Source: an uncultured Collinsella sp. (lineage in GTDB: Bacteria; Actinomycetota; Coriobacteriia; Coriobacteriales; Coriobacteriaceae). From it: a stretch of 16,798 nucleotides of DNA. The notes beneath the pieces were generated by a model that worked only from the letters and a program-made list of their open reading frames with translations, had not been told where the DNA came from and did no database searches. Shown here piece by piece: positions 1-6,627 of the stretch; position 1 is the stretch's first letter; the number at the start of each line of letters is the position of its first letter. The position numbers were made by a program, and so were the translations under genes. The stretch is from contig CAUBMI010000044.1 of assembly GCA_958436995.1 (NCBI GenBank), forward strand, positions 1 to 16,798, in the 5' to 3' direction.

Positions 1-43
1 CCTGCCGACTATGTGAAGCACGCGAATTTGCTCGTTTTGATGC

Positions 44-79
44 AAACTAGGGTGCAGCCATAAGACTGCGCCCTAGTTT
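44..79. repeat. 14-bp inverted repeat, possible terminator of the exonuclease gene
   Basis: The arms at 44-57 and 66-79 pair over 14 bp, with one G-T wobble position, around an 8-nt loop. The left arm reads AAACTAGGGTGCAG. It lies about 65 nt beyond the stop of the minus-strand exonuclease gene. Read on that strand, the stem is followed by a mixed TTTGCATC rather than a clean T-run, so termination is plausible but not certain. An operator or a small repeat element is the alternative. Confidence 0.4.
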
Positions 80-144
80 ACTGCGTGCCGGTGCCTCCAG
101 ACGGATTGCACTGTGCCTGGCAGGCGCTCCCGCAGATGGATCGG

Positions 145-1113
145 TTATTTCGCAAACAGGTTCTTGAGGTTGAACTCGGCCTGTACCGTGCGGAGCATGA
201 GGTCGGTGTCGTCCAGACCCAGATGCTGCTCGTTGGCGTCGGGCGCGAGGGTGCCGCGACGGCGTGCCCAGTTCTCGAGCGCGGCGGGGGCGGACTCGCG
301 GGGGAGCGAGCGCACGTCGGCGTCCAGGCTGCGGCAGATCTGGCGCGAGTCGATGACGATGATCTTACCCGCGCGGCGTGCCTCGGCGTAACCGTCCAGG
401 TGAATCTTGAACCAGCTGTCCTCAAAGGCGGCGTTATGCGCCATGTACGGGTACTTCTTCATAAGCTTGAGCAGCTGCTTTTGCAGCTCCTTGTTCTCGC
501 GGAAGGGCGTTTTGCCGTCGATGTCGTCCCAGGTAATGTGGTGGATATTCGACAGCGGCACATCTTCGCCGCGGTAGATGTCGGGCAGGCCGCAGTAGTG
601 TGCCTCGGCGTCATGCGGGACGGCGTCGCTGGTGAGCTCCATGATCTCCCAGCCCACGTTGATGATATAGCCGCGCTCGGGTGCACGGCCGGTGGTCTCG
701 ATGTCGATACCGAGCACGGTGCCCTGGATGGGCTTGCGGGCGTAGGCCACGCCGAGCGCGTCGCGGTCGCCGCGGATTTCGCGCATAACGGACGCGGCGG
801 TGCGCTTTTGCATCTTGCCGATGGCGGCGCAGGTGTCGGCATCGGACAGGCCGCGCGAGAGCGTCGCGGGCGTCACGTTGCGCAGACGCGCCTCGCCAAT
901 CTGGTCGCACAGGTCGCGGTTGCGGTCGGCCAGGTCGCGCACGGTGGCAAAGTCGAAGCCGGGGTCGCCCTCGGCGGTAAAGTACTCGGTCTCGAGCACC
1001 TTGAGGGCCTCCTCGCCCTTCTGGCGCTCGGACTCCATGGCGCCGTGGTCGCCGTAGATAAACATGGGGATAAACGGCTGGCGCTCGTATTCGAGTGCTT
1101 GCGATACGTTCAT
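145..1113 (-). CDS. DEDDh-family 3'-5' exonuclease (RNase T / DNA polymerase III epsilon-like)
   Basis: This 322-residue protein carries the three exonuclease motifs of the DEDDh superfamily in its C-terminal two thirds. Exo I is DIETTG with D137 and E139. Exo II is HNAAFED around N227-D232. Exo III is H297-x4-D302. Such enzymes remove nucleotides from 3' ends of DNA or RNA with two metal ions. The first 125 residues are charged and mainly helical-looking, and match nothing I recognise. The ATG at 1113 is well supported, because AAGGAG sits six bases upstream. In place of the usual N-x3-D spacing of Exo II there is N-x3-E-D, so either E231 or D232 binds metal. The gene is monocistronic as far as can be seen and divergent from the metal exporter. 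The substrate cannot be told from sequence. Confidence 0.85.
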   Translation of the reverse strand: MNVSQALEYERQPFIPMFIYGDHGAMESERQKGEEALKVLETEYFTAEGDPGFDFATVRDLADRNRDLCDQIGEARLRNVTPATLSRGLSDADTCAAIGKMQKRTAASVMREIRGDRDALGVAYARKPIQGTVLGIDIETTGRAPERGYIINVGWEIMELTSDAVPHDAEAHYCGLPDIYRGEDVPLSNIHHITWDDIDGKTPFRENKELQKQLLKLMKKYPYMAHNAAFEDSWFKIHLDGYAEARRAGKIIVIDSRQICRSLDADVRSLPRESAPAALENWARRRGTLAPDANEQHLGLDDTDLMLRTVQAEFNLKNLFAK

Positions 1114-1173
1114 ATGCTACTCCTTGGACGGGCCGCGTTGTGCGGCTCGAGGTTACTGAGTTATGGCGAGATG

Positions 1174-1195
1174 ATAGTTTACCATAGGCAACTAT
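1174..1195. promoter_or_regulatory. MntR/DtxR-like operator dyad
   Basis: The outer arms ATAGTT (1174-1179) and AACTAT (1190-1195) are perfectly inverted. The core reads AGTTTACCATAGGCAAC. From memory, this matches the Bacillus subtilis MntR operator of mntH (AGTTTCCTTAAGGCAAA, in this orientation) at 12 of 17 positions. It abuts the -35 box of the predicted exporter promoter, where a regulator could block or aid RNA polymerase. It could equally affect the divergent exonuclease gene. The identity of the regulator is inferred, not shown. Confidence 0.45.
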
Positions 1196-1222
1196 TGGCA
1201 CCGCGCCCGGGACAACTACAAT
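1195..1222 (+). promoter_or_regulatory. Sigma-70-type promoter of the metal exporter
   Basis: TTGGCA (1195-1200) and TACAAT (1217-1222) are separated by 16 bp and match the -35 and -10 consensus well. Transcription would start near 1229 and leave a leader of about 55 nt before the ATG at 1285. The inverted repeat just upstream overlaps the first base of the -35 box. Confidence 0.55.
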
Positions 1223-1284
1223 ACCCTAGTTGACCGCTAGGACTTTTACAATGCTGCCGAAAGACACGAAAGGTTCCATCCGTC

Positions 1285-2373
1285 ATGGATTTACTGATTG
1301 ATATTCTGCTCGACGCCGGCAAGGACACTCTGTCGCTGGTGCCGTTTTTGTTGGTGACGTATCTTGCTCTCGAGACACTTGAGCACGTTGCGGGCGACCG
1401 CGTCAACGGCGCTATCAAGCGCGCCGGCGCTGCGGGTCCCGTGGTTGGCTCGCTGCTGGGCATGGTGCCGCAGTGCGGATTTTCGGCCATGGCAGCAACG
1501 CTGTACGCCGGCCGTGTCGTGACCTTGGGCACGTTGGTGGCGGTGTTCCTTTCGACCTCCGATGAGATGCTGCCGCTGTTGCTTGCCGAGCAGGTTCCCG
1601 TGCAGACTATGGCGATGCTTTTGGCTTCGAAAGCGCTGATCGCACTGGTCACGGGTTTTATCGTGGACGCTGCCATTCGCGGCCTGCGCCGTAACGCCCG
1701 CGCGCACGCGGCGATTCGCCGTACCGTGCTGGGAACCGCGGCCAACCCGGCCCACGTGAACTGCGCGCACGACGACCACAGCGGCGGTGACATCATCGAC
1801 GAGGTGGCCGAGGCAGGCGTGAGCGCCGACCACATCCACGAGCTGTGCGAGCGCGACCATTGCGGTTGTGATGAAGACGAGGACGAGCACGAACACGGAC
1901 ATGGCCACGATCACGGTCATGAGGGCGAACATGAACACCATGATGGTCACGGTCACTCTCACTCCCACGAAGGGACGCCTGTCCTGTCGATCATCCGCAG
2001 TGCGATCTCGCACACCGTGCAGGTCTCGGTATTCATTTTTCTGGTGACGCTGATTCTGGTCGCCGTGCTCGAGACGTTCGGCGAGTCCGCGATCGAGCAG
2101 TTCCTGCGCGGCAACGAGACACTCGCTGTCCTGGGTTCGGCGCTTGTCGGGCTGATTCCCAATTGCTCGGCGAGCGTGGTCATTACACAGCTGTATCTGG
2201 AAGGCGCGCTGCAACTGGCGCCGATGCTCGCCGGCACGCTCATTTCCGCCGGCGTGGGTTATCTGGTGCTGTTCCGCACCAACCGCAGCGCCCGCGAAAA
2301 TGCCGTGTTCCTGATCATGATGTACGTCATCGGCGCTGGCTGGGGCCTCATCCTCTCCGCCTTTGGGTTCTAA
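1285..2373 (+). CDS. Predicted heavy-metal exporter, ArsP_2/putative manganese transporter family, with His-rich loop
   Basis: The 362-residue protein is an integral membrane permease with roughly four hydrophobic segments on each side of a long hydrophilic loop. The two halves look like an internal duplication. Each contains a G-x-x-P-x-C motif followed by a LY-x-x-G motif: GMVPQC with C64, and GLIPNC with C294. This is the pattern I associate with the putative heavy-metal exporter family (PF11449), often annotated as manganese transporter. The loop at about residues 156-229 is rich in His, Asp and Glu, with Cys residues near 160, 188, 193 and 195, and probably binds metal. The start is supported by AAAGG 11 bases upstream. 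A promoter and MntR-like dyad precede it. The transported metal (Mn, Zn, Ni or arsenical) is not proven. Confidence 0.75.
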   Translation: MDLLIDILLDAGKDTLSLVPFLLVTYLALETLEHVAGDRVNGAIKRAGAAGPVVGSLLGMVPQCGFSAMAATLYAGRVVTLGTLVAVFLSTSDEMLPLLLAEQVPVQTMAMLLASKALIALVTGFIVDAAIRGLRRNARAHAAIRRTVLGTAANPAHVNCAHDDHSGGDIIDEVAEAGVSADHIHELCERDHCGCDEDEDEHEHGHGHDHGHEGEHEHHDGHGHSHSHEGTPVLSIIRSAISHTVQVSVFIFLVTLILVAVLETFGESAIEQFLRGNETLAVLGSALVGLIPNCSASVVITQLYLEGALQLAPMLAGTLISAGVGYLVLFRTNRSARENAVFLIMMYVIGAGWGLILSAFGF

Positions 2374-2384
2374 GTGGATGTTTG

Positions 2385-2489
2385 GGGCATGCCGTAAAAC
2401 TAGGACATGCCATAAATTCCACCGCCATGACCTGGGCGTTGGATGCGCGTCAATCGGCAAAACAAAAAGGTAGATTATTAGGCATGTCC
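2385..2489. repeat. Three copies of a GG(A/G)CATGCC motif
   Basis: GGGCATGCC (2385-2393) and GGACATGCC (2403-2411) are direct copies, and GGCATGTCC (2481-2489) is the same motif inverted. Each is followed by a TAA-containing AT-rich stretch in its own orientation. The 9-mer is close to a perfect palindrome. They lie between the converging 3' ends of the exporter and the DUF188 gene, where no promoter is expected. Function is unknown. Confidence 0.45.
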
Positions 2490-2503
2490 CAAAAACCTAC
2501 CTT
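2467..2503 (-). terminator. Possible terminator of the DUF308-DUF188 operon
   Basis: AAGGTAG (2467-2473) and CTACCTT (2497-2503) form a 7-bp stem with a 23-nt loop, starting just past the DUF188 stop codon. On the minus strand the stem runs into a T-rich tail (TTTTTGTTTTG). The loop is long for a classical terminator, so the call is moderate. One GGACATGCC copy sits in the loop. Confidence 0.4.
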
Positions 2504-2505
2504 GG

Positions 2506-2988
2506 TTAGTGCAGCAACTCGGTGAGGTTGCGTTTAAAGCGGGCGCGGTCTTCGCTGGTAAATGCTGCCGGACCGCGAGTGCGTCCGCCGGCGCGGCGTA
2601 CCTTCTTTTCCTCGTGGCGAATAAACAGCTGCATATCGATAGTCGCCTTGTCGTACACGCGCCCGCGCACACCGATGGCGGCGGCATCGCGCCCGAGCAC
2701 CATGCTCGCCAAGCCAATGTCCTGCGTCACGACCACGTCGCCCGCCTGCAGGCGTTCGACAATGGCAAAGTCGGCGCTGTCGGCGCCCACGCTCACGTCG
2801 AGCGTCGTGACCCAAAAGCCGCGTCGCGCGTGCTCGGCATCGCGCGGGTCGTCGCGGCGAATGTGTCGTTCCAGGTTTTGCGTGCTGTTGCCGGCGATAA
2901 CAACGGCGACGCCCGCCCGCCGCGCGCAGTCAATCGACTCGCGCGTGACCGGGCAGGCGTCGGCATCAATAAAGAGCGTTCGCGGCAT
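2506..2988 (-). CDS. YaiI/YqxD family protein (UPF0178, DUF188)
   Basis: This 160-residue protein matches the whole length of the DUF188 family. Its family blocks are DADACPV (residues 8-14), VGADSADFAIV (about 67-77), DVVVTQDIGLA (about 84-94), GRVYDKATID and a C-terminal RAGGRTRGP-x-AFT segment. The conserved acidic residues (D8, D10, D70, D73, D84, D89) resemble those of PIN/NYN-type nucleases, so a metal-dependent nuclease role is often suspected; the cellular role is not established. Its ATG follows the TAG stop of the DUF308 gene with no gap and there is no clear ribosome-binding site, which suggests translational coupling. It is the second gene of that operon. Confidence 0.9.
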   Translation of the reverse strand: MPRTLFIDADACPVTRESIDCARRAGVAVVIAGNSTQNLERHIRRDDPRDAEHARRGFWVTTLDVSVGADSADFAIVERLQAGDVVVTQDIGLASMVLGRDAAAIGVRGRVYDKATIDMQLFIRHEEKKVRRAGGRTRGPAAFTSEDRARFKRNLTELLH

Positions 2989-3591
2989 CTAGTGCACCAG
3001 TTTGCCAAATTGAATGGCGCGAACAATGAGCGTTACGCCAAACACCAGCAGCGCGGCGCCACTAAAGATGACAAGCATCTTGGCCGACCACAGCGGATAG
3101 ATAAACACGAACATGCCGGCGATGATGGAGAGTGCACCGCTCAGGATGGCAAGGGCGCGGTTGGACGAAAGCTCGGACTCCAGAATGGACATGACACCTT
3201 CGACAATCCAGCCAAAGCCGGCCACGATAACCACCATCGTGGTGAGTGTCGCGGTCGAGAAGGCCTGGTTGCGCAGGATTATGACGCCGCCCAGGATAAT
3301 GAGTAGGTTGGAGATGATGCTCGTCACGCGCCAGCCAGTGGGCAGCAGCGGCTCAAAAATGGCAGTGAACAGCCTGATGGCAGCGGTGATTACAAAGTAA
3401 AAACCCAGGACGGTCGTCAAAAAGACGAGGGACTTGGCGGGTGCAAAAAGCAGCGCGATGCCAGCAATGAGCGCCACGACGCCCGTGATGGCGTAGATCC
3501 AGCGCACGGCCTTGACGGCTTTGCCCGCCATACTTTTCTCGTCAAATCCAAACTGGCTCGATTTTTGGTCATTGTTCCTAAAGATACCCAT
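2989..3591 (-). CDS. HdeD/DUF308 family membrane protein
   Basis: The 200-residue protein has a short polar N-terminus and six predicted membrane segments at roughly 28-50, 53-76, 88-106, 113-137, 145-167 and 170-192. The layout of short, Gly-rich helices with small loops is that of DUF308, the family of Escherichia coli HdeD, which is linked to acid resistance. No catalytic residues are known for the family, so the role here is inferred only. The start is well supported by AAAGGAG five bases before the ATG. It is the first gene of a two-gene operon and is coupled directly to the DUF188 gene. The 5' region is shared with the divergent nitroreductase. Confidence 0.8.
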   Translation of the reverse strand: MGIFRNNDQKSSQFGFDEKSMAGKAVKAVRWIYAITGVVALIAGIALLFAPAKSLVFLTTVLGFYFVITAAIRLFTAIFEPLLPTGWRVTSIISNLLIILGGVIILRNQAFSTATLTTMVVIVAGFGWIVEGVMSILESELSSNRALAILSGALSIIAGMFVFIYPLWSAKMLVIFSGAALLVFGVTLIVRAIQFGKLVH

Positions 3592-3779
3592 AACGTCTCC
3601 TTTCCGTGCGGCGTAAGCCTTGATCGTTACAACCAGTATCGCTTAAAGGCGCTGGCGTATGGGTCGGGGAGGGCGAAACGTAACCCAAAGGTCCCGAATT
3701 GTTTCCGTTGTTCCCCACGTCGCGGTTTTCTATTCAACAGGTGTAGAACATTGCAGCCCTGTTCGTTATTGCCTACGTT

Positions 3780-3798
3780 TTAGGTTAGATTTTCCTAA
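3780..3798. promoter_or_regulatory. DtxR/IdeR-like iron box
   Basis: TTAGGTTAGATTTTCCTAA matches the remembered IdeR/DtxR consensus TTAGGTTAGGCTAACCTAA at 15 of 19 positions, including both outer TTAGG/CCTAA half-sites. It ends 28 bp before the nitroreductase ATG. A weak -35-like TTGCAG lies at 3751-3756, so the box falls in the likely promoter or start region. Binding by an iron-dependent repressor is an inference. Confidence 0.5.
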
Positions 3799-3826
3799 GG
3801 ACAATTGGCTTGTATTGGGGGTCCCT

Positions 3827-4498
3827 ATGAACGAAGCAGTTCCCGAGGCACCGTCGAGTGTCGAATCGATGGCAAAGCAAGGTTGCGAAAAGCTCGGTCT
3901 GGAAGCGTTTGATGCGCTGGTCCGTCGTGCCCGTACGTGCCGTCGCTTTGACGAGTCTATGCGCGTGCCGCGCGAGTTTTTGCTCGAGCTGGCGGAACTG
4001 GCGCACCTGGCTCCCTGCGGCGCCAATGCTCAGCGTCTGCGTTTTCACGTGGTGAGCGGTGCCGAGGATTGCGCGCGTGTATTTGACGAGCTCGCATGGG
4101 CCGGCGCACTTAAGGATTGGCCGGGTCCTGCCGAGGGCGAGCGCCCGACCGGCTACATCGCGATTCTGGCTGAGCGCGCCGTTCCGGGCAAGCCTGCCGC
4201 TCCCATTACCGAGGTCGACACGGGCATTGCCGCGCAGACGATGATGCTCGCCGCCCGCAGCGCTACGCCCGAGGTGGCAGCCTGCATGTTCAAGGCCTTT
4301 ACGCCCCATGCGATCGATGCCATGGGGCTCGATAACGACAAGTATGAGCTCAAGCTGATCATGGCCTTTGGCGTTCCGGCCGAGATACAGGTGATCGATG
4401 CGATCGATTCCAACCCCGATGGCTCCATCAATTATTGGCGCGACGAGGCACAGGTGCACCACGTACCCAAGCGTTCGCTCGCCGACGTGCTGGTGTAG
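3827..4498 (+). CDS. Nitroreductase family protein (FMN-dependent oxidoreductase)
   Basis: From the ATG at 3827 the protein has 223 residues, a normal size for the family. The N-terminal RARTCRRFDE block (about 34-43) is the FMN phosphate-binding arginine motif. APCGANAQRLRF (about 62-73) is the P-x-x-x-N-x-Q flavin motif. VDTGIAAQTMMLAA (130-143) is the family's core helix, and LKLIMAFGVPAE (176-187) is the usual C-terminal strand and turn. Such enzymes reduce nitro groups, quinones or flavins with NAD(P)H and work as dimers in the cytoplasm; the substrate is unknown. This start is chosen because GGGGG lies five bases upstream. The reading frame is open from 3659, but that extension crosses the iron-box-like site and has no family resemblance. 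Iron control is suggested by the box. Confidence 0.85.
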   Translation: MNEAVPEAPSSVESMAKQGCEKLGLEAFDALVRRARTCRRFDESMRVPREFLLELAELAHLAPCGANAQRLRFHVVSGAEDCARVFDELAWAGALKDWPGPAEGERPTGYIAILAERAVPGKPAAPITEVDTGIAAQTMMLAARSATPEVAACMFKAFTPHAIDAMGLDNDKYELKLIMAFGVPAEIQVIDAIDSNPDGSINYWRDEAQVHHVPKRSLADVLV

Positions 4499-4530
4499 CT
4501 GAGCGTCACCGCGGCGTGATCAGACGGTAA

Positions 4531-4565
4531 ACCACCACAAAGGTGCCTGTCCCCTTTGTGGTGGT
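4531..4565. repeat. REP-like palindrome with GGGGAC...CCTT core
   Basis: ACCACCACAAAGG (4531-4543) and its perfect complement (4553-4565) form a 13-bp stem around a 9-nt loop. Read on the minus strand the centre is GGGGACAGGCACCTT. The palindrome sits between the nitroreductase stop and the first phosphatase, ending four bases before that gene's ribosome-binding site. No T-run follows, so it is not a clear terminator. The centre resembles repetitive palindromes seen in many genomes, some of them linked to REP-associated transposases. Confidence 0.65.
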
Positions 4566-4580
4566 ACGAGGGGAGGGCGT

Positions 4581-5123
4581 GTGGCAGATCTGTATTTGGT
4601 GCGGCATGGGCAGACTGAGCTCAATGTGCAGAGCATTTTGCAGGGCTGGCACGATTCGCCGCTTACGGCGCGCGGGCGCGAGCAGGCGCTGACGGCGCGT
4701 ACGGCGTTTGCGGCGCGTGGCGTGGCCTTTGATCATGTGTATTCCTCGCCGTTGGGCCGGGCGCGGCATACGGCCGAGCTTATCGTTGGCGAGGGCCGTT
4801 CCATTGAGCTGGTCGATGACCTGCGTGAGTGGCATTTTGGCTCGCTGGAGGGCACATCAAATCGCGAGATGCCGCCGCAGCCCTGGGGCGATTATCCGGT
4901 GGCCTTTGGCGGCGAGTCGGAAGTGCAGCTTCAGTCGCGCATGGTCGCGGCGCTGTCCCGTATTATGGCCCGGCCGCAGCACGACTGCGTGCTGGCGGTT
5001 TCCCACGGCTCAGCCTGCCAGGAGTTTCTTGAGTATGTGACTGGCGGGGGAGAGCTACCCGACAACGGTGCCGTGCTTCATTTTGGCTATTGCGACGGGG
5101 CGTTTTCGCTCTTGGGTTGGTAA
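4581..5123 (+). CDS. Histidine phosphatase family protein (first of tandem pair)
   Basis: This 180-residue protein belongs to the phosphoglycerate-mutase-like histidine phosphatases. The catalytic LVRHGQT motif gives R8 and the phospho-accepting H9. R60 lies in SSPLGRAR. E83, in LREWHFG, is the likely general acid. H142 is in VSHGSA. It therefore probably hydrolyses phosphate esters; the small size and lack of long insertions argue against a glycolytic mutase. The GTG start is supported by GGGGAGGG ending three bases upstream. A REP-like hairpin lies immediately before the ribosome-binding site. Seventeen bases after its stop begins a paralogue, so the two form an operon. Similar enzymes act on cobalamin precursors, sugar phosphates or nucleotides; none can be chosen here. 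Confidence 0.85.
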   Translation: MADLYLVRHGQTELNVQSILQGWHDSPLTARGREQALTARTAFAARGVAFDHVYSSPLGRARHTAELIVGEGRSIELVDDLREWHFGSLEGTSNREMPPQPWGDYPVAFGGESEVQLQSRMVAALSRIMARPQHDCVLAVSHGSACQEFLEYVTGGGELPDNGAVLHFGYCDGAFSLLGW

Positions 5124-5140
5124 CGAACGAAAGGACCCCT

Positions 5141-5776
5141 ATGAATAAAGATCTGTATCTGGTCCGTCATGGACAGACGATATTCAACCTTAAGCGTATC
5201 ATTCAGGGGTGGAGTGACTCGCCGCTTACGCAGTTGGGTTGCGACCAGGCGGCGCGCGCCGGCATGTTTTTACGTGCGCGCGGCATTGAGCCCGATCATG
5301 CCTACACCTCTACGCTTCATCGCACCGAGCAGACTATCGCCAACTTGTGGCCGGGCTTGGCGTACGAGCGCCTGGACGGCCTGCGTGAGTGGTTCTTTGG
5401 CGACTTTGAGGCCGAGCGCGTGATGCTTATGCCCGAGCGCCCGTGGCGCGACTTCTATCGGCAGTTTGGCGGCGAGGGCCAGATCCAGGTGCGCACGCGC
5501 ATGGTGGCGACGCTGACCGATCTTATGCAGCGTCCGGACCATACGTGCGTGCTCGCGGTAAGTCATGGCTCAGCTATCAAGGAGTTTTTGGACCACGTGA
5601 AGGGCGCGGCGGCAGACGAGCGCGACCGTGTGCCGGGCAACTGCTCGGTGCTGCACTTTGCGTTTGATGATGCGACGGATACGTTTGAACTGGTTGAGAT
5701 CTTTACGCAGGAAGACTACGCGCGCGAGCTGGGGCTTGAGCCGCTCGTGGCTGCCGCGGGTCCGCAGCGCGGGTAG
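5141..5776 (+). CDS. Histidine phosphatase family protein (second of tandem pair)
   Basis: The 211-residue protein is a paralogue of the preceding one. They share DLYLVRHGQT, QGW-x-DSPLT, LREW-x-FG, FGGE and LAVSHGSA blocks in the same order. The catalytic set is complete: R9-H10, R61, E83 and H142. It differs by a C-terminal extension of about 30 residues (TFELVEIFTQEDYAREL and on) and by a longer acidic loop near 157-165. The frame is open from 5090, inside the upstream gene. The ATG at 5141 is preferred because AAGGA is five bases upstream and the RHG motif then sits at its usual position near the N-terminus. The pair most likely arose by local duplication and may have diverged in substrate. 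A strong terminator follows. Confidence 0.87.
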   Translation: MNKDLYLVRHGQTIFNLKRIIQGWSDSPLTQLGCDQAARAGMFLRARGIEPDHAYTSTLHRTEQTIANLWPGLAYERLDGLREWFFGDFEAERVMLMPERPWRDFYRQFGGEGQIQVRTRMVATLTDLMQRPDHTCVLAVSHGSAIKEFLDHVKGAAADERDRVPGNCSVLHFAFDDATDTFELVEIFTQEDYARELGLEPLVAAAGPQRG

Positions 5777-5822
5777 TTTGGGCGTGGCGGTGCGGGTCGC
5801 CGACTTACTTCTCGACGCAAAA

Positions 5823-5859
5823 GGGGCGGAGATGCATGTACCTGCTGCATCTCCGCCCC
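5823..5859. terminator. Bidirectional terminator between convergent genes
   Basis: GGGGCGGAGATGCA (5823-5836) pairs perfectly with 5846-5859 over 14 bp around a 9-nt loop. The plus-strand transcript continues with TGTTTGTTG, and the minus-strand transcript with TTTTGC. It lies between the stop of the second phosphatase and the stop of the DUF1015 gene, so it can serve both. Confidence 0.8.
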
Positions 5860-5904
5860 CTGTTTGTTGAGCTGCCGATTTTTGTGCTGGGCGGTCTGGT
5901 CTTG

Positions 5905-6588
5905 CTAGAACCGCGCGACCTGGTGCGTGAGCAGACCTGTCGGAACTTGCGGCGCGGCGCCGCTGACCTGCGCGGCGGGGAAGAGCACGGCAACGGTAAA
6001 GTTGAACGGCTCCTTGCCGGTGTACGTTCCGGCGGCACGGGCCTCATCGGCCAGCAGCTGCGACGCCCCGGTCAGAGCGGCGGCGTAGGCGGGGTCGTCG
6101 GTCAGTGCCGGCTCCGGTGCTTGGTCGAGCATAGCGCGGATGGCCCCGACGGCGTCCTCGCGCTTGACCTCCCACGCGCGGTGCGTAATGCCCGCGGGGT
6201 CGGTGACGGCGTAGAGCGACGCACCCTCTTTGGCGGCGCCCAGGATGATATCCATGACGGGCGAGGCCTCGTAGGCGAGCGACACGGGGCGCGGCTGCAC
6301 CTTGAGCTCGGCGATCGCGCGCGCGGCGGCGGCCACGTCGGCGCTGGCATCGCCCTTGCCGTCCGCAAGTACACTCGTCGGGCAGATCGCCACGACACCC
6401 GTCACGCGTCCCGGCTCGCCCGAGCATTCGTACACGTAATACGCCGCACCCGGGTCCTTGAGCATCAGGCCATCGGCAAGGGCTCCGCGCAGAGCATCGT
6501 TGCCGCTCAGGATGCTGCCCATTGCAGGCAGCGCCTCGAGTACGCGGTCCTGAGCCGGGCGGATGCAGGGAAACGGAAGTGCTTTCAT
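5905..6588 (-). CDS. Short DUF1015 family protein
   Basis: The 227-residue sequence follows the order of DUF1015 proteins. It has an N-terminal PFPCIRP-like segment, then AYYVYECSGEPGRVTGVV (about 49-66), RPVSLAYEASP (100-110), THRAWEV (135-141), a helix-rich stretch, and FNFTVAVLFPAAQV (195-208). Typical members are near 400 residues. This one lacks the long N-terminal part and has ALTDDPAYAAAL where the family usually has an ADGHHR motif. It may therefore have lost the function that motif supports. No reaction is established for DUF1015, but its genes often neighbour serA and serC, which are also in this window. The start has AGGA seven bases upstream. It follows the M20 peptidase gene by 39 bp, probably in one operon. 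Confidence 0.72.
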   Translation of the reverse strand: MKALPFPCIRPAQDRVLEALPAMGSILSGNDALRGALADGLMLKDPGAAYYVYECSGEPGRVTGVVAICPTSVLADGKGDASADVAAAARAIAELKVQPRPVSLAYEASPVMDIILGAAKEGASLYAVTDPAGITHRAWEVKREDAVGAIRAMLDQAPEPALTDDPAYAAALTGASQLLADEARAAGTYTGKEPFNFTVAVLFPAAQVSGAAPQVPTGLLTHQVARF

Positions 6589-6627
6589 GGGCGGTCCTAA
6601 CGCACGAGTCGGTTTGTTCGCGGCTTA

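Noticed and set aside
85..1233. Long plus-strand open frame (382 codons) opposite the exonuclease
   Set aside because: It is the complement of a gene with clear catalytic motifs; long antisense frames are common in high-GC DNA. The same holds for frames opposite serA, serC, the antiporter and the flippase.
1230..1252. Alternative exporter promoter TTGACC...TACAAT
   Set aside because: The spacer is 11 bp, too short for a sigma-70 promoter; the 1195-1222 pair has a 16-bp spacer.
3659..3826. N-terminal extension of the nitroreductase
   Set aside because: It crosses the iron-box-like site and promoter region, has no family similarity, and the ATG at 3827 has its own ribosome-binding site.
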